Below the pieces are notes generated by a model. That model was not told where the DNA came from. It ran no database searches and saw only the letters and a program-made list of their open reading frames with translations. The translations under genes were made by a program, and so were the position numbers. 55,872 nucleotides of DNA from Fundicoccus sp052116145 (lineage in GTDB: Bacteria; Bacillota; Bacilli; Lactobacillales; Aerococcaceae): positions 1-55,872 of the forward strand of contig NZ_JBQKLQ010000011.1 in the NCBI RefSeq assembly GCF_052116145.1, written 5' to 3'. Below are positions 8,438 through 16,378 of this stretch, piece after piece (positions within the stretch are counted from its first letter, which is position 1; each line of letters begins with the position of its first letter).

Positions 8438-9802
8438 TTACAGTCTTTGCTCGTTCAACCAAGCAAAAATAGTTTCAAATTCTTCAACACCATCGGTGTC
8501 ATCTATTACCTTATAAGAACCACCTAAAGTATCGTTTGATGGCTCATAACGGTTATCTTGTCGAATTTTGGTAGGGTTTTGAACCCCACGCACTTGGTTA
8601 TTAAATAAATAAATCCATGATAAGTGACCATTGTACTTCTCATCCACTTCATCCAAACCAACCACCGTTTCAAAATATGAAAACCAGACATTTTGCGCTC
8701 CTTGCTTCAGGATACGACGATAAGTTGGTTCAACCGTCAAGAATGGTACCACTGTGCGATCGTTTGCGGCGTGGACAAACCAAATCGCTTCGTCAGCCAA
8801 CTGACGAATTCGATCTTCAGTCAGACACAATGCTTCGCTAGCCTTGTAACGAATGTTACCGAAGCTGTCAGTTGTTGTTTCATAAGAGCCATTTTTATCG
8901 CGTTCAAAACCATAAAATGAATAAGCCTCACACACTGGATAAGCTGCCGCAAAAGTTTGCGGGTATTCCAACAACATATTGACCGTCATATAGCCGCCAT
9001 TCGAACACCCACCTAAATAAATACGGTGACTATCGATGTTGTCATTACTGTCGACATAGTGGCGAATCGTATCCATCAAAATTTCTGTATAACGTGATTT
9101 CCCAGCGCCAGGTCCTGTTCGATCCTCGCCCTCATCCATCCAAAATGTCGGTGTCTGTACAACTAGAACATGCGCACCTGAGCGCAGTCCATTCTGAAAT
9201 TGGTCCTGAATTTCTGGTTTTGCTAAAGCCGTTGTCTCGTTACCTAATAAGGCAATTTCAACATCCGTCCCACCTTCACCAGCGCCATGAAGCCAGACAA
9301 TTAAAGGAAGTAAGTCGACCGGTTTCAAATTCTCGGGTTCATAGGCGGCGTAAGTCAAGCGTTGTTGCTCAAGTTGCTTAGTCGTTGGGTTAATATATTC
9401 ACCACTGAAGGAATTGCGAATCTTAAATAAATCTGTATCTGGCGAAACGCGATTTTCAATGGCATTCACCCGAATTTCACCCTTGAGCGACTGATAATTA
9501 TTAGCCGCCGTAAAAATTAAATCCGTAATACTGACGATATAAGTCGGAGCCCAGTTAAAAAAGCCTGTTTCTGTATCTAACTGAAACGGCAGGGCTTTAT
9601 TGCCTGGCGCTTTGGTCAGATACTGCGTTGAAAGTTCTAGAGTAACATAGCGACTATCCTGATCTGCTCCAAGTTTTTGTCCCTTTGAATCTGAAGGATA
9701 AGCTGCTAGAATTGTTCGCTCCACATCGTTCGTTTTAACGAGTGCTTGTTCATAATCTACAGCCAAAACAAGTTGTGTCGTATTTAAAATTAAACGTGAC
9801 AC
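8438..9802 (-). CDS. Alpha/beta-hydrolase esterase (prolyl oligopeptidase-like) with N-terminal Ig-like domain
   Basis: An esterase or peptidase-like hydrolase of 454 or more residues. The N-terminal third is a beta-rich, Ig-like domain. The alpha/beta-hydrolase part begins near residue 150. It shows the oxyanion-hole motif WLHGAGEGG, the nucleophile elbow GGCSNGGY (G-x-S-x-G), an Asp in HAANDRTV and a late His in NGHLSW. No signal peptide is seen. The GTG at 9802 is a formal start only. The same frame upstream still encodes family-like sequence (LYINGYEWGPAV), a promoter lies at 9905-9933 and GGAGGTGGAGG at about 9876-9886. No ATG, GTG or TTG in frame exists between them. Either translation starts at the in-frame ATC at 9871 or a 2-bp change separates an ATG at 9861 from the frame. 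The substrate is unknown. Confidence 0.8.
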   Translation of the reverse strand: MSRLILNTTQLVLAVDYEQALVKTNDVERTILAAYPSDSKGQKLGADQDSRYVTLELSTQYLTKAPGNKALPFQLDTETGFFNWAPTYIVSITDLIFTAANNYQSLKGEIRVNAIENRVSPDTDLFKIRNSFSGEYINPTTKQLEQQRLTYAAYEPENLKPVDLLPLIVWLHGAGEGGTDVEIALLGNETTALAKPEIQDQFQNGLRSGAHVLVVQTPTFWMDEGEDRTGPGAGKSRYTEILMDTIRHYVDSNDNIDSHRIYLGGCSNGGYMTVNMLLEYPQTFAAAYPVCEAYSFYGFERDKNGSYETTTDSFGNIRYKASEALCLTEDRIRQLADEAIWFVHAANDRTVVPFLTVEPTYRRILKQGAQNVWFSYFETVVGLDEVDEKYNGHLSWIYLFNNQVRGVQNPTKIRQDNRYEPSNDTLGGSYKVIDDTDGVEEFETIFAWLNEQRL

Positions 9803-9904
9803 CGCCGGTCCCCATTCATATCCATTTATATAAAGTGTTACACCTTGGATAATACTCTCATTTGCAACGATTGTACCTCCACCTCCATCTGTTCTATACC
9901 CACT

Positions 9905-9933
9905 AGTATAATGAAAATCTGAGTAAATGTCAT
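9905..9933 (-). promoter_or_regulatory. Sigma-A promoter of the esterase gene
   Basis: On the minus strand ATGACA (9933-9928), a 17-nt spacer and TATACT (9910-9905). Transcription would start near 9898, which rules out any translation start further upstream. Confidence 0.65.
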
Positions 9934-10104
9934 ATATATAAGCCCTCTTTTATGGGATTGTTAATCGCCAAAAGGTCTAGACTCATTATTTTTTTGAGGA
10001 GACTCTTTTTTAAACAAGCTAACTTGTAAAAAGGCATCTGCAGTTTTGCGTCCTATTCTGCCTAGGAAATGGTCCGGTGATTTCAATAGGCGACTTTTAA
10101 GGGC

Positions 10105-10488
10105 TTAATTTTGGACTAATTCGATCGGTAAGCCGTCGGGATCTTTGAAAAAAGTGTAGAAAGCGCCTGTTAATTCATCCTGGCGAATGGCCTCTACGTC
10201 CACGCCGCGAGCTGATAGCTCAGCAACGGTGGCTTCAATATCGTTTACTGTAAAGGCTAGATGTCGCAGGCCAAGTGCCTCCGGACCATCCAAGCGAGTA
10301 GGTGCATTGGGAAAGGAAAAGAGTTCGATAAGGTAATCTCCGTTTAAAGCTAAGTCAATTTTCCAAGAATCTCGAGCCTCGCGGTAAGTTTCAGCAATGA
10401 TTTCAAAGCCTAGTACTTGCGTATAAAAGTGTTTGGATACCGTGATATCCGACGCAATGATTGCGATATGATGAATCTTTTCAAACAT
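10105..10488 (-). CDS. VOC family protein (glyoxalase I-like)
   Basis: A single-module vicinal-oxygen-chelate protein of 127 residues (128 if a TTG one codon earlier is used). The metal-binding pattern is complete: His in KIHHIAI, Glu in YLIELF, His in LRHLAFTV and Glu in PIELVQN at the end. The overall sequence (FYTQVLGFEIIAETYR ... GVDVEAIR ... FFKDPDGLPIEL) is that of the YaeR/GloA2 branch, not of FosA/FosX fosfomycin enzymes. Lactoylglutathione-lyase-like detoxification or another metal-dependent isomerisation are possible. It starts 14 nt after the second phnE and shares its strand, so it is probably the last gene of the phn operon. That position is unexplained by a glyoxalase role. Confidence 0.8.
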   Translation of the reverse strand: MFEKIHHIAIIASDITVSKHFYTQVLGFEIIAETYREARDSWKIDLALNGDYLIELFSFPNAPTRLDGPEALGLRHLAFTVNDIEATVAELSARGVDVEAIRQDELTGAFYTFFKDPDGLPIELVQN

Positions 10489-10502
10489 CAACTAGATCTC
10501 TC

Positions 10503-11312
10503 CTAACCGCGTGCTAATTTCTTACGAATATAACTTGATGTAAACTCTACAATTAAAATTAACACAATCAGGCCAAGAAGTAAGGCACCTACTTCACTCC
10601 AACGATAAGAACTCATCGCGAAAATTAAAGGCGCACCGATACCACCGGCACCTACTAAACCTAAGGTCGTTGCGTCTCGTAAGTTCATATCGAAACGGAA
10701 AATTAAGGTAGATAGTAGGCTAGACCATAATTGCGGCAAAATTCCAAAGCGAACTTTCTCAAAAGTAGTACAGCCCATCGCATCTAAAGCTTCTAGAATG
10801 GACGTATCAATATCATCAATTGTTTCACTAAATAATTTAGTTAACATGCCAATTGAAGTTACTGATAAAGTCATTAAACCTGCGAAGGGTCCGGGTCCTG
10901 TTACACGGATGAACATCAAACCGTAGACGAATGCAGGAATCGTTCGAATCATAATCACGACTAAACGAGTGATTACAACGACTGGAAATGGCATCACCTT
11001 AGACGATGCTAGGAAACTCAACGGGAATGAGAAAACTGCCCCCACTAATGTTCCAAGAAAAGCAATCGCCATTGTTTCAAGCAACAAGTAGCCGACGGAC
11101 TGTTTCGTGAAGTTAAATAATAATTCGGTTGACGGTGATAAAATCCCGCGGAAAATATTCCCGGCAATTTCAAGTCCGTTCTTTGTGATGTTTACACTTC
11201 CGACAGTTGTCGCTGACCACGATAATAAGCCAACTACTAATAATGTCCAAAGGATGCGTGACGTACGGTTCGTTTCTTTTCGTTCATACATTTCATTAAT
11301 TTTATCAATCAT
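10503..11312 (-). CDS. phnE: Phosphonate ABC transporter permease (second PhnE)
   Basis: The 269-residue inner-membrane permease of a phosphonate/phosphite importer. Six hydrophobic segments are visible. The EAA-type cytoplasmic loop is ALDAMGCTTFEKVRFGILPQLWSSLLSTLIFRF (quoted only in part: EALDAMGCTTFEKVRFG). The family signature NLRDATTLGLVGAGGIG follows. It lies 12 nt downstream of the other phnE and is shorter and distinct from it, so the two probably form a heterodimer. The ATG at 11312 starts MIDKINEMYERKET. Operon order is phnD-phnC-phnE-phnE-VOC. Confidence 0.9.
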   Translation of the reverse strand: MIDKINEMYERKETNRTSRILWTLLVVGLLSWSATTVGSVNITKNGLEIAGNIFRGILSPSTELLFNFTKQSVGYLLLETMAIAFLGTLVGAVFSFPLSFLASSKVMPFPVVVITRLVVIMIRTIPAFVYGLMFIRVTGPGPFAGLMTLSVTSIGMLTKLFSETIDDIDTSILEALDAMGCTTFEKVRFGILPQLWSSLLSTLIFRFDMNLRDATTLGLVGAGGIGAPLIFAMSSYRWSEVGALLLGLIVLILIVEFTSSYIRKKLARG

Positions 11313-11324
11313 TTACGCCACCCC

Positions 11325-12161
11325 CTAAGTCAGTTTCTTGCGCAGATAGCGGCTGATTGTTTCAATCACGGCTACTGCTACAAAGAGCGTCAAGAGAATC
11401 ATACCTACTCGGTCATATTGACGCCAAGCGATATTCTCATTCAAGATAATACCTAAACCACCGGCACCAACATAACCTAGGATTGAGGCGTGGCGAACAT
11501 TTCCTTCAAAAGTATATAAAGTAACTGATAGGAAACTCGGTAAAACTTGCGGTTGAATCGCACCCATGAAACTGTAAAGGCGGTTAGCACCCATTGATTC
11601 CATGGCCTCATAAGGCGACATGTCAACTGTTTCGATTTGCTCGTAAAGTTGCTTGCCGATGAATGAGAAGGTGAATAATGCGATGGCTAATGTTCCAGCA
11701 AATGTTCCTAAACCAAAAATATAAGTTAAAATTAAAGCTGACACTAACGTTGGTAGCGTTCGAATGACACTTAATAATAGCTTAACAACACCTGATAAGA
11801 CTTTATTACGAGTTAGGTTGATAGAGGCCAACATTGCGGTTGGAATCGCTAATAAAGCGCCGATCACTGTTCCTAGAATGGACATTTTAATCGTGTCCAT
11901 CAAGGGGCCAATCACTGAATCAAAGAATGTCCAGCGTGGTGGAATCATTGCGATTAAAATAGTGAAAAATTCGTGCCCACGTTTGGCTAGGGTTGAAAAT
12001 TTGAAACCTGTTAATTCAACTGAATAGTAGACCGCGATCAATACCAAAAGAATAATGAATGGTGTGATCGAACGTTGCTTGTAAACTTGTTTACCATTTG
12101 GTAAAGTGATTTCTTTAGGTGGTAAGATGCGGTTACGCAGCGTTTTCTTTAATGGTTCCAC
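11325..12161 (-). CDS. phnE: Phosphonate ABC transporter permease (first PhnE)
   Basis: A 278-residue permease of the Phn importer. It has six membrane segments, the EAA loop region EAMESMGANRLYSFMGAIQP and the PhnE signature RHASILGYVGAGGLG. Translation starts at GTG (12161-12159), whose first base is also the last base of the phnC stop TAG, giving a 1-nt overlap and translational coupling. Together with the second PhnE it should form the channel for the substrate delivered by PhnD and energised by PhnC. Confidence 0.9.
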   Translation of the reverse strand: MEPLKKTLRNRILPPKEITLPNGKQVYKQRSITPFIILLVLIAVYYSVELTGFKFSTLAKRGHEFFTILIAMIPPRWTFFDSVIGPLMDTIKMSILGTVIGALLAIPTAMLASINLTRNKVLSGVVKLLLSVIRTLPTLVSALILTYIFGLGTFAGTLAIALFTFSFIGKQLYEQIETVDMSPYEAMESMGANRLYSFMGAIQPQVLPSFLSVTLYTFEGNVRHASILGYVGAGGLGIILNENIAWRQYDRVGMILLTLFVAVAVIETISRYLRKKLT

Positions 12162-12934
12162 TAAATTTCACCTACCATCTCTTCGATTGGATCTGGTTTT
12201 TGTCCTTTATAGATTTGGTCCAAGACGCTTTCTGTTACATCTTTAGATGGGCCATCGTAAACGATCTGACCGTCACGAATACCCACAATGCGGTCACAAT
12301 AATCTAATGCTAATTCAACGTGGTGAATGTTGATTAGAATACTGATGTTGTCTGCTTGATTAATTTTTTTGAAGTCATTCATAACGACTGCTGCAGTGAC
12401 AGGGTCTAATGATGCAACTGGCTCATCAGCTAAAATAATTGATGGGCTTTGGGCTAAGGTACGGGCTAAGGCTACACGTTGTTGTTGCCCACCTGATAGT
12501 TGGTCAACGCGTGTGTAAGCTTTGTCTAAAATGCCGACACGCTCAAGGGCAGCTAATGCTGTTAACTCTTCTTCTTTTGTAAAGTATCCTAAAAGAACTC
12601 GCCAGAATGGTAATTCTGGTACAAAAGCATTCAGTACGTTTCTTGCGACTTTCGCACGTGTTACCAAGTTGAAACCTTGGAAAATCATACCGACTTGACG
12701 ACGAAACTGTCTTAGTGACTTTCCTTTCAATTGAGTGACATCAATGCCATTCACTTTTAAATCTCCTTCAGTCGTATCAATCATCTTGTTGATTGTACGG
12801 ATTAAGGTTGATTTTCCAGCTCCTGACAAACCGATAATACCAACGAATTCGCCTTGCTCAATCGTCAAATCAATATTATTCAGTCCTAATACTCCGTTGT
12901 CATAGCGCTTGGAAACGCCTTTTAATTCAATCAT
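12161..12934 (-). CDS. phnC: Phosphonate ABC transporter ATP-binding protein PhnC
   Basis: The ATPase of the Phn importer, 257 residues from the ATG at 12934 (MIELKGVSKRY). AGAGG lies 6 nt before this ATG. A longer frame to 13018 exists but its extra residues (rich in Lys, Pro and Trp) do not belong to the family. Motifs: Walker A GLSGAGKST, Q-loop VGMIFQGFNLV, signature LSGGQQQRVALA, Walker B IILADEPVASLDP and H-loop ILINIHHVELA. PhnC-typical text such as TLIRTINKMI and VLGYFTKEEE insert regions supports the phosphonate subfamily. It follows phnD after a terminator-like hairpin, so it is probably expressed at a lower level than the binding protein. Confidence 0.9.
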   Translation of the reverse strand: MIELKGVSKRYDNGVLGLNNIDLTIEQGEFVGIIGLSGAGKSTLIRTINKMIDTTEGDLKVNGIDVTQLKGKSLRQFRRQVGMIFQGFNLVTRAKVARNVLNAFVPELPFWRVLLGYFTKEEELTALAALERVGILDKAYTRVDQLSGGQQQRVALARTLAQSPSIILADEPVASLDPVTAAVVMNDFKKINQADNISILINIHHVELALDYCDRIVGIRDGQIVYDGPSKDVTESVLDQIYKGQKPDPIEEMVGEI

Positions 12935-13132
12935 GGACATCCTCTTTCTTCCTGTTTTTAGGCCAAGGCCAGACGGCTCCTTTTGCGGCTCCTTCTTCCA
13001 GAACCACTGGCTTACCATTCCTCATGCGACCAGTAAACATTCTACCATGACAAAGCGACAATTGCATTCAAAATATGAGAAAAAATCCGTCTTCGTCAAG
13101 CTTGGTGGAGTGCTTATTTTTATATGAAAAAG

Positions 13133-13157
13133 GGCATCTAACTTTTCAGTAGATGCC
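13133..13157 (-). terminator. Intra-operon terminator between phnD and phnC
   Basis: On the minus strand GGCATCTA pairs with TAGATGCC and is followed by CTTTTT. It lies 40 nt after the phnD stop and 200 nt before phnC. Partial read-through would give excess binding protein over transporter, as is common in such operons. Confidence 0.75.
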
Positions 13158-13195
13158 GCTTGTTTGGTATTTGTGTACGGGTGTGGAGTGTGGCT

Positions 13196-14221
13196 TTAGT
13201 TTGTACCTTCTAATAGGATTTTTTGTGCTTCACGTTCAGTATCGTAGTCTTCTGAAGTTGCTTCTTGGTAGCCTTCGTGGCTATAGATAGCGATGACTGC
13301 TTTACCTTCTTCTGTTTCAGCAATGTTTAAGAATGCTTGTTGGATCGCTTCTTTTAATTCGTCTGTCATAACTTCTGCATTTTTAGAAACAGAGACTGTA
13401 TCGTTATAAATGTTTGGTGTAACACCGATAACATTTGTTTCTTCCCAGATGCTTGCTTCGCGTCCCATTTCTGTTTCCCATTGTTCTTCATAGTCACGGC
13501 GTAAGTCTGCAAAGCCAACCACTATGTCAACTTGTTCTGATGCTAGACGCGCGATTGATGATGCGTATGATTCAGATTGAACAGCTTGTGCTAAGTCTGA
13601 AACGCCTTTATCAAATTGTTCGTTCAACCAGATAGTTGGGTAGATGTAGCCAGATGATGATGAAGATGACATTACTGCCCAGTTTGCTGAGTTAAAGTCA
13701 TCCCATGTTAATTCTTCGCCTGCATTAATTTTCGCTGCTAGTTCTTGGCCTTTTTCAGATGGTCCAGCAATCACAAGTGATTTATAGTAAGTCACTTGGT
13801 CTTCTGACGTTTCAGTTGCTTGGCCGTCGTTCCAGTCTGCTGGGTTTTCTGAGTCTTTTGCTAAACCAGCACGTGTTGATGTTAATAATACTTCAACATC
13901 GTCACTAAATAATACAAATGTTCCACCAGGGATTAAGCCGATTTCTGCTGTTCCAGCTGACATTGCTTCCCCTACTGCTTCGTAGCTTGTTCCTACCGTA
14001 ATTTCAATTTCGCCAACATTGAAGCCTAATGTTGCTAATTCGTCGATTAACAATTGCTTCAACGGTTCAGTTGTAGTGATAATATCTTCAGGGTCACGTG
14101 ATGGTACGAATGCCACTGTTAATTTATCAATTTCCTCTTGAGCTGAAACTTGAGCTGCTGGTGCAAGTACTCCTGCGGCTAACAATGCGATTAAACTAAA
14201 AACTGCTAAAAACTTTTTCAA
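13196..14221 (-). CDS. phnD: Phosphonate/phosphate-ester ABC transporter substrate-binding protein PhnD
   Basis: A secreted substrate-binding protein of 341 residues. Family marks are LTVAFVPSRDPEDI near the start, GTSYEAVGEAMSAGTAEIGLIPGG, the Ser-rich ligand loop MSSSSSSGYIYP and DIVVGFADLRRDYE. This is the PhnD / PF12974 fold binding phosphonate, phosphite or phosphate esters. The signal peptide (1-28) ends VSA-QEE, a signal peptidase I site. There is no cysteine in the whole protein, so it lacks the lipobox expected for a Gram-positive binding protein. The start is TTG (14221), fixed by GGAGGAG 7 nt upstream. It is the first gene of the operon and sits behind a Pho-box-like promoter. Confidence 0.9.
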   Translation of the reverse strand: MKKFLAVFSLIALLAAGVLAPAAQVSAQEEIDKLTVAFVPSRDPEDIITTTEPLKQLLIDELATLGFNVGEIEITVGTSYEAVGEAMSAGTAEIGLIPGGTFVLFSDDVEVLLTSTRAGLAKDSENPADWNDGQATETSEDQVTYYKSLVIAGPSEKGQELAAKINAGEELTWDDFNSANWAVMSSSSSSGYIYPTIWLNEQFDKGVSDLAQAVQSESYASSIARLASEQVDIVVGFADLRRDYEEQWETEMGREASIWEETNVIGVTPNIYNDTVSVSKNAEVMTDELKEAIQQAFLNIAETEEGKAVIAIYSHEGYQEATSEDYDTEREAQKILLEGTN

Positions 14222-14274
14222 ATTTTTTCTCCTCCAAAATATCTTTCGATATAGTCTTGTTTACTGCAAGCACT

Positions 14275-14280
14275 ATCATA
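14275..14280 (-). promoter_or_regulatory. -10 element of the phnD promoter
   Basis: The minus strand reads TGGTATGAT (extended -10, TATGAT at 14280-14275). There is no TTGACA at the -35; that place is taken by the phased repeats listed next, as at activator-dependent promoters. Confidence 0.55.
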
Positions 14281-14289
14281 CCATCTGTT

Positions 14290-14347
14290 TGTAAATAAAT
14301 TGTAAACTTTGAGTAAATTTCCTTATCCTTTGTAAAAGTTAAGTAAA
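14290..14347 (-). promoter_or_regulatory. Pho-box-like array of 11-bp-phased TTTACA repeats
   Basis: On the minus strand six-base units TTTACW stand at 14347-14342 (TTTACT), 14336-14331 (TTTACA), 14317-14312 (TTTACT), 14306-14301 (TTTACA) and 14295-14290 (TTTACA). Spacing is exactly 11 nt within the distal pair and within the proximal triple, with 19 nt between the groups. This is the layout of PhoP boxes (TTHACA-N5 repeats). It suggests that phnDCEE is switched on by phosphate starvation through a PhoP/PnpR-type regulator. No such regulator gene is in the window. Confidence 0.7.
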
Positions 14348-14644
14348 TTTTCTGTGAGTGAACCTTTTATCTTGGGTCAATGGTTGGACATTACTTCGAC
14401 AACTTCGTCATTGTCTGTTGCAACAGTGTGTACAAAAAAACCGCGAACTTCCTATACTCCTAACGCCTCCTCACTCTTATACCTTCCACAAATACCAAGG
14501 CTTTTCGTCTTAATTCTAGCATGTTTCTTTTTAGATTGAAATAAAAAACTAGATTTAAAAGTAAATGATGAGTGAAGGTTTGTGTTTGTGGTGAATTGGT
14601 CAAGATCTCTCCCCCTTTCAAGGTCAGCCGGCCTCTCCTCATCA

Positions 14645-14745
14645 GAAATACATAGGGGAGTTCACCTTAGTTCGCGACGATTAAATTTAGAACCAGCGGC
14701 TTTAAATAGTCGTGACGAAATGCAATGAGTAACTCTTTATTTATT
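14645..14745. repeat. Dispersed imperfect palindromic element, copy 2
   Basis: The segment with GGAGTTCACCTTAGTTCGCG, then GACGATTAAATTTAGAACCAG, and later AGTCGTGACGAAATGCAATG aligns along its length with the element at 48889-48996. The gap 14350-15199 contains this element and the terminator at 14944-14981, and otherwise no gene I can support. Confidence 0.45.
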
Positions 14746-14943
14746 CTGAGTGTTACCGTTTGTGGATTAGAAATCGATTTTTGTTAGTGGTTAGATATTA
14801 GAGTATAGCTTATTGTGTTTGGTGACATGGACGGTTATTCTAGTCAACTATCTAAAAATATAAGAAAGACAGAATAACTTGATAAGTGGAATTTGACGAG
14901 TGATTTCTGCGGAGTGAATGATTTTGAATAGAAGCTTCCTATT

Positions 14944-14981
14944 ACCGTGCCCTTTCAGAAATTGAGTGGACACGGTTTTTT
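14944..14981 (+). terminator. Orphan Rho-independent terminator on the plus strand
   Basis: ACCGTG-CC..TCA pairs with TGA..GG-CACGGT (outer arms 14944-14949 and 14971-14976) and is followed by six T residues. No plus-strand gene lies upstream within 900 bp, so it may end a small RNA or be a relic. Confidence 0.55.
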
Positions 14982-15199
14982 CTCGAATGGGATCATTAAA
15001 ACCTACTACGCGAGTCATTCGAGCTGAGGTCTTTCTTGAGTACGATAAATCTTTAGGAAAGTGTCAACCAAGACTAAAGCTGTGATGGTTCAGCTGGGAT
15101 TGCCGCAAGAGACTTGTTCAGCATACTTGCCCCAAAGGTCGAACTATGCTGAGTTCGCCTGCCTGATTCTTTAATTTTAATTGTTAGTCCTAACCAAAT

Positions 15200-15228
15200 A
15201 GGACCCTGCCAGTTTTGGGCGAGGTCCT
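15200..15228 (-). terminator. Stem-loop after the YczE-like gene
   Basis: AGGACC / GGTCCT outer stem with an inner CTGCC / GGGCG pairing, 15 nt after the stop codon. The T-run is short. Confidence 0.55.
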
Positions 15229-15242
15229 GATTTATTGGTTGC

Positions 15243-15827
15243 TTATTTTATCTTATTGAGCATGTTGGAGAATAGGCCGATGAGCTTGCCATTGAATAAG
15301 GCACTGACAATTGAGCCGTAGCCGAAGGTTGCACCGAGTAAGATGCCTCCGATAATGAAGGATAAGTCCATTATGGTGCGGATTTTGGTGGCGGCGATGC
15401 CTGTGCGGCTTGTTAGAATCAGCATGGTGGCTTCGATGGTGCCTAGGCCAAGCATGGCGTTCATGTACAGTGCGATTCCGAATGAGAAGATGAGCGTGCC
15501 TAAAAGAACGACTAGTATGGTTGGTAATTCGCTTAATGCTTGCATTGGTTCCATCAGCATGTTGGAGAAGATGCCGGTAAAGATGCCGTTGATAAAGCTT
15601 CCGATGCCGATGTGACGGCGTTCAACGATAAATACGATGACCAAGACAACTGCGTTAAAGATACTAATCATGGTGCCGAGTGTGACTGGGATATGTTTGG
15701 TGACGCCGTCGAGGAAGGTGCTTAGTGGGTCCACTCCTTGTCCTGACAGGATAAATAGATTGACACCTATTGCCATCATCAATGTGCCTAAGATGACCAC
15801 CAGTGTTTTTAGTGAGAATTGTTTCAC
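15243..15827 (-). CDS. YczE/YitT-like membrane protein
   Basis: A 194-residue membrane protein with about five hydrophobic segments. The N-terminal block GTLMMAIGVNLFILSGQGVDPLS, with the GxGxDPLSTFLDG turn and the later YMNAMLGLGTIEA turn, shows the internal duplication typical of the YczE/YyaS family. The function of the family is not established. The start is GTG (15827) with AAGG about 10 nt upstream. It is a single gene, with a stem-loop downstream and no related neighbours. The 470 bp upstream (15828-16303) show nothing I can identify. Confidence 0.7.
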   Translation of the reverse strand: MKQFSLKTLVVILGTLMMAIGVNLFILSGQGVDPLSTFLDGVTKHIPVTLGTMISIFNAVVLVIVFIVERRHIGIGSFINGIFTGIFSNMLMEPMQALSELPTILVVLLGTLIFSFGIALYMNAMLGLGTIEATMLILTSRTGIAATKIRTIMDLSFIIGGILLGATFGYGSIVSALFNGKLIGLFSNMLNKIK

Positions 15828-16303
15828 TCTTTTCTTACCTTCTTTCAGATTCGTATGATTTTATGTTAGCTTGGCTTTGGGTTGTCTTTTTTTATTGGGC
15901 TACTTTGCCTCTCAACTCGATATTATAGCATAGGCATTAACAAATGGTTAGTAAAAATCCCGTTAGAATAGTTGGAATACGTTGAGTTTTGCTGGCTCTG
16001 GTTTGGGAGTTATTTCGAAAATGATGTTGTCATGCGGTGGCTTTTGCCAACTTTTATATTTTCTTAGCGAAGGACTGCGCAATGCCTAAAGATAAAGCTG
16101 ATACTCACTGCCTTCTAAGCGAATATCAACAACAGCTTGTCTCCTTTATTTAACGCGTCGAGGCTCTCTTTCACTTTGAAACATCGTCGGCTTCTGGCTG
16201 GATGAGGGCTGCTTCTTGTAAATTTAAGAGCCACAACAGAACTTCTTTCTTCTCAAAACATCGCCCCTCCAACTATCTGCTCACCGATTCCCCATACAAA
16301 CAA

Positions 16304-16349
16304 ACGAGCGGTGGCTTCCCCTATTAGACAGGTTAGCGCCACCGCTCGT
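16304..16349. terminator. Strong terminator of the beta-glucoside gene cluster
   Basis: A 12-bp perfect stem ACGAGCGGTGGC / GCCACCGCTCGT (16304-16315 and 16338-16349), flanked by T-rich sequence on both sides. It follows the ROK gene, the last gene of the cluster. Confidence 0.85.
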
Positions 16350-16378
16350 TTTCATTTAATTTTAACTAGCTAGACATT

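Noticed and set aside
10105..10488. Fosfomycin resistance enzyme (FosA/FosX) beside the phosphonate importer
   Set aside because: The sequence follows the YaeR/GloA2 pattern, and the FosA/FosX-specific segments are not seen.
12935..13018. N-terminal extension of PhnC
   Set aside because: The added residues are not part of the family, and AGAGG stands 6 nt before the ATG at 12934.
14460..14642. Minus-strand ORF of 60 codons in the gap upstream of the phn operon
   Set aside because: No ribosome binding site or family match; codon use is unlike its neighbours.
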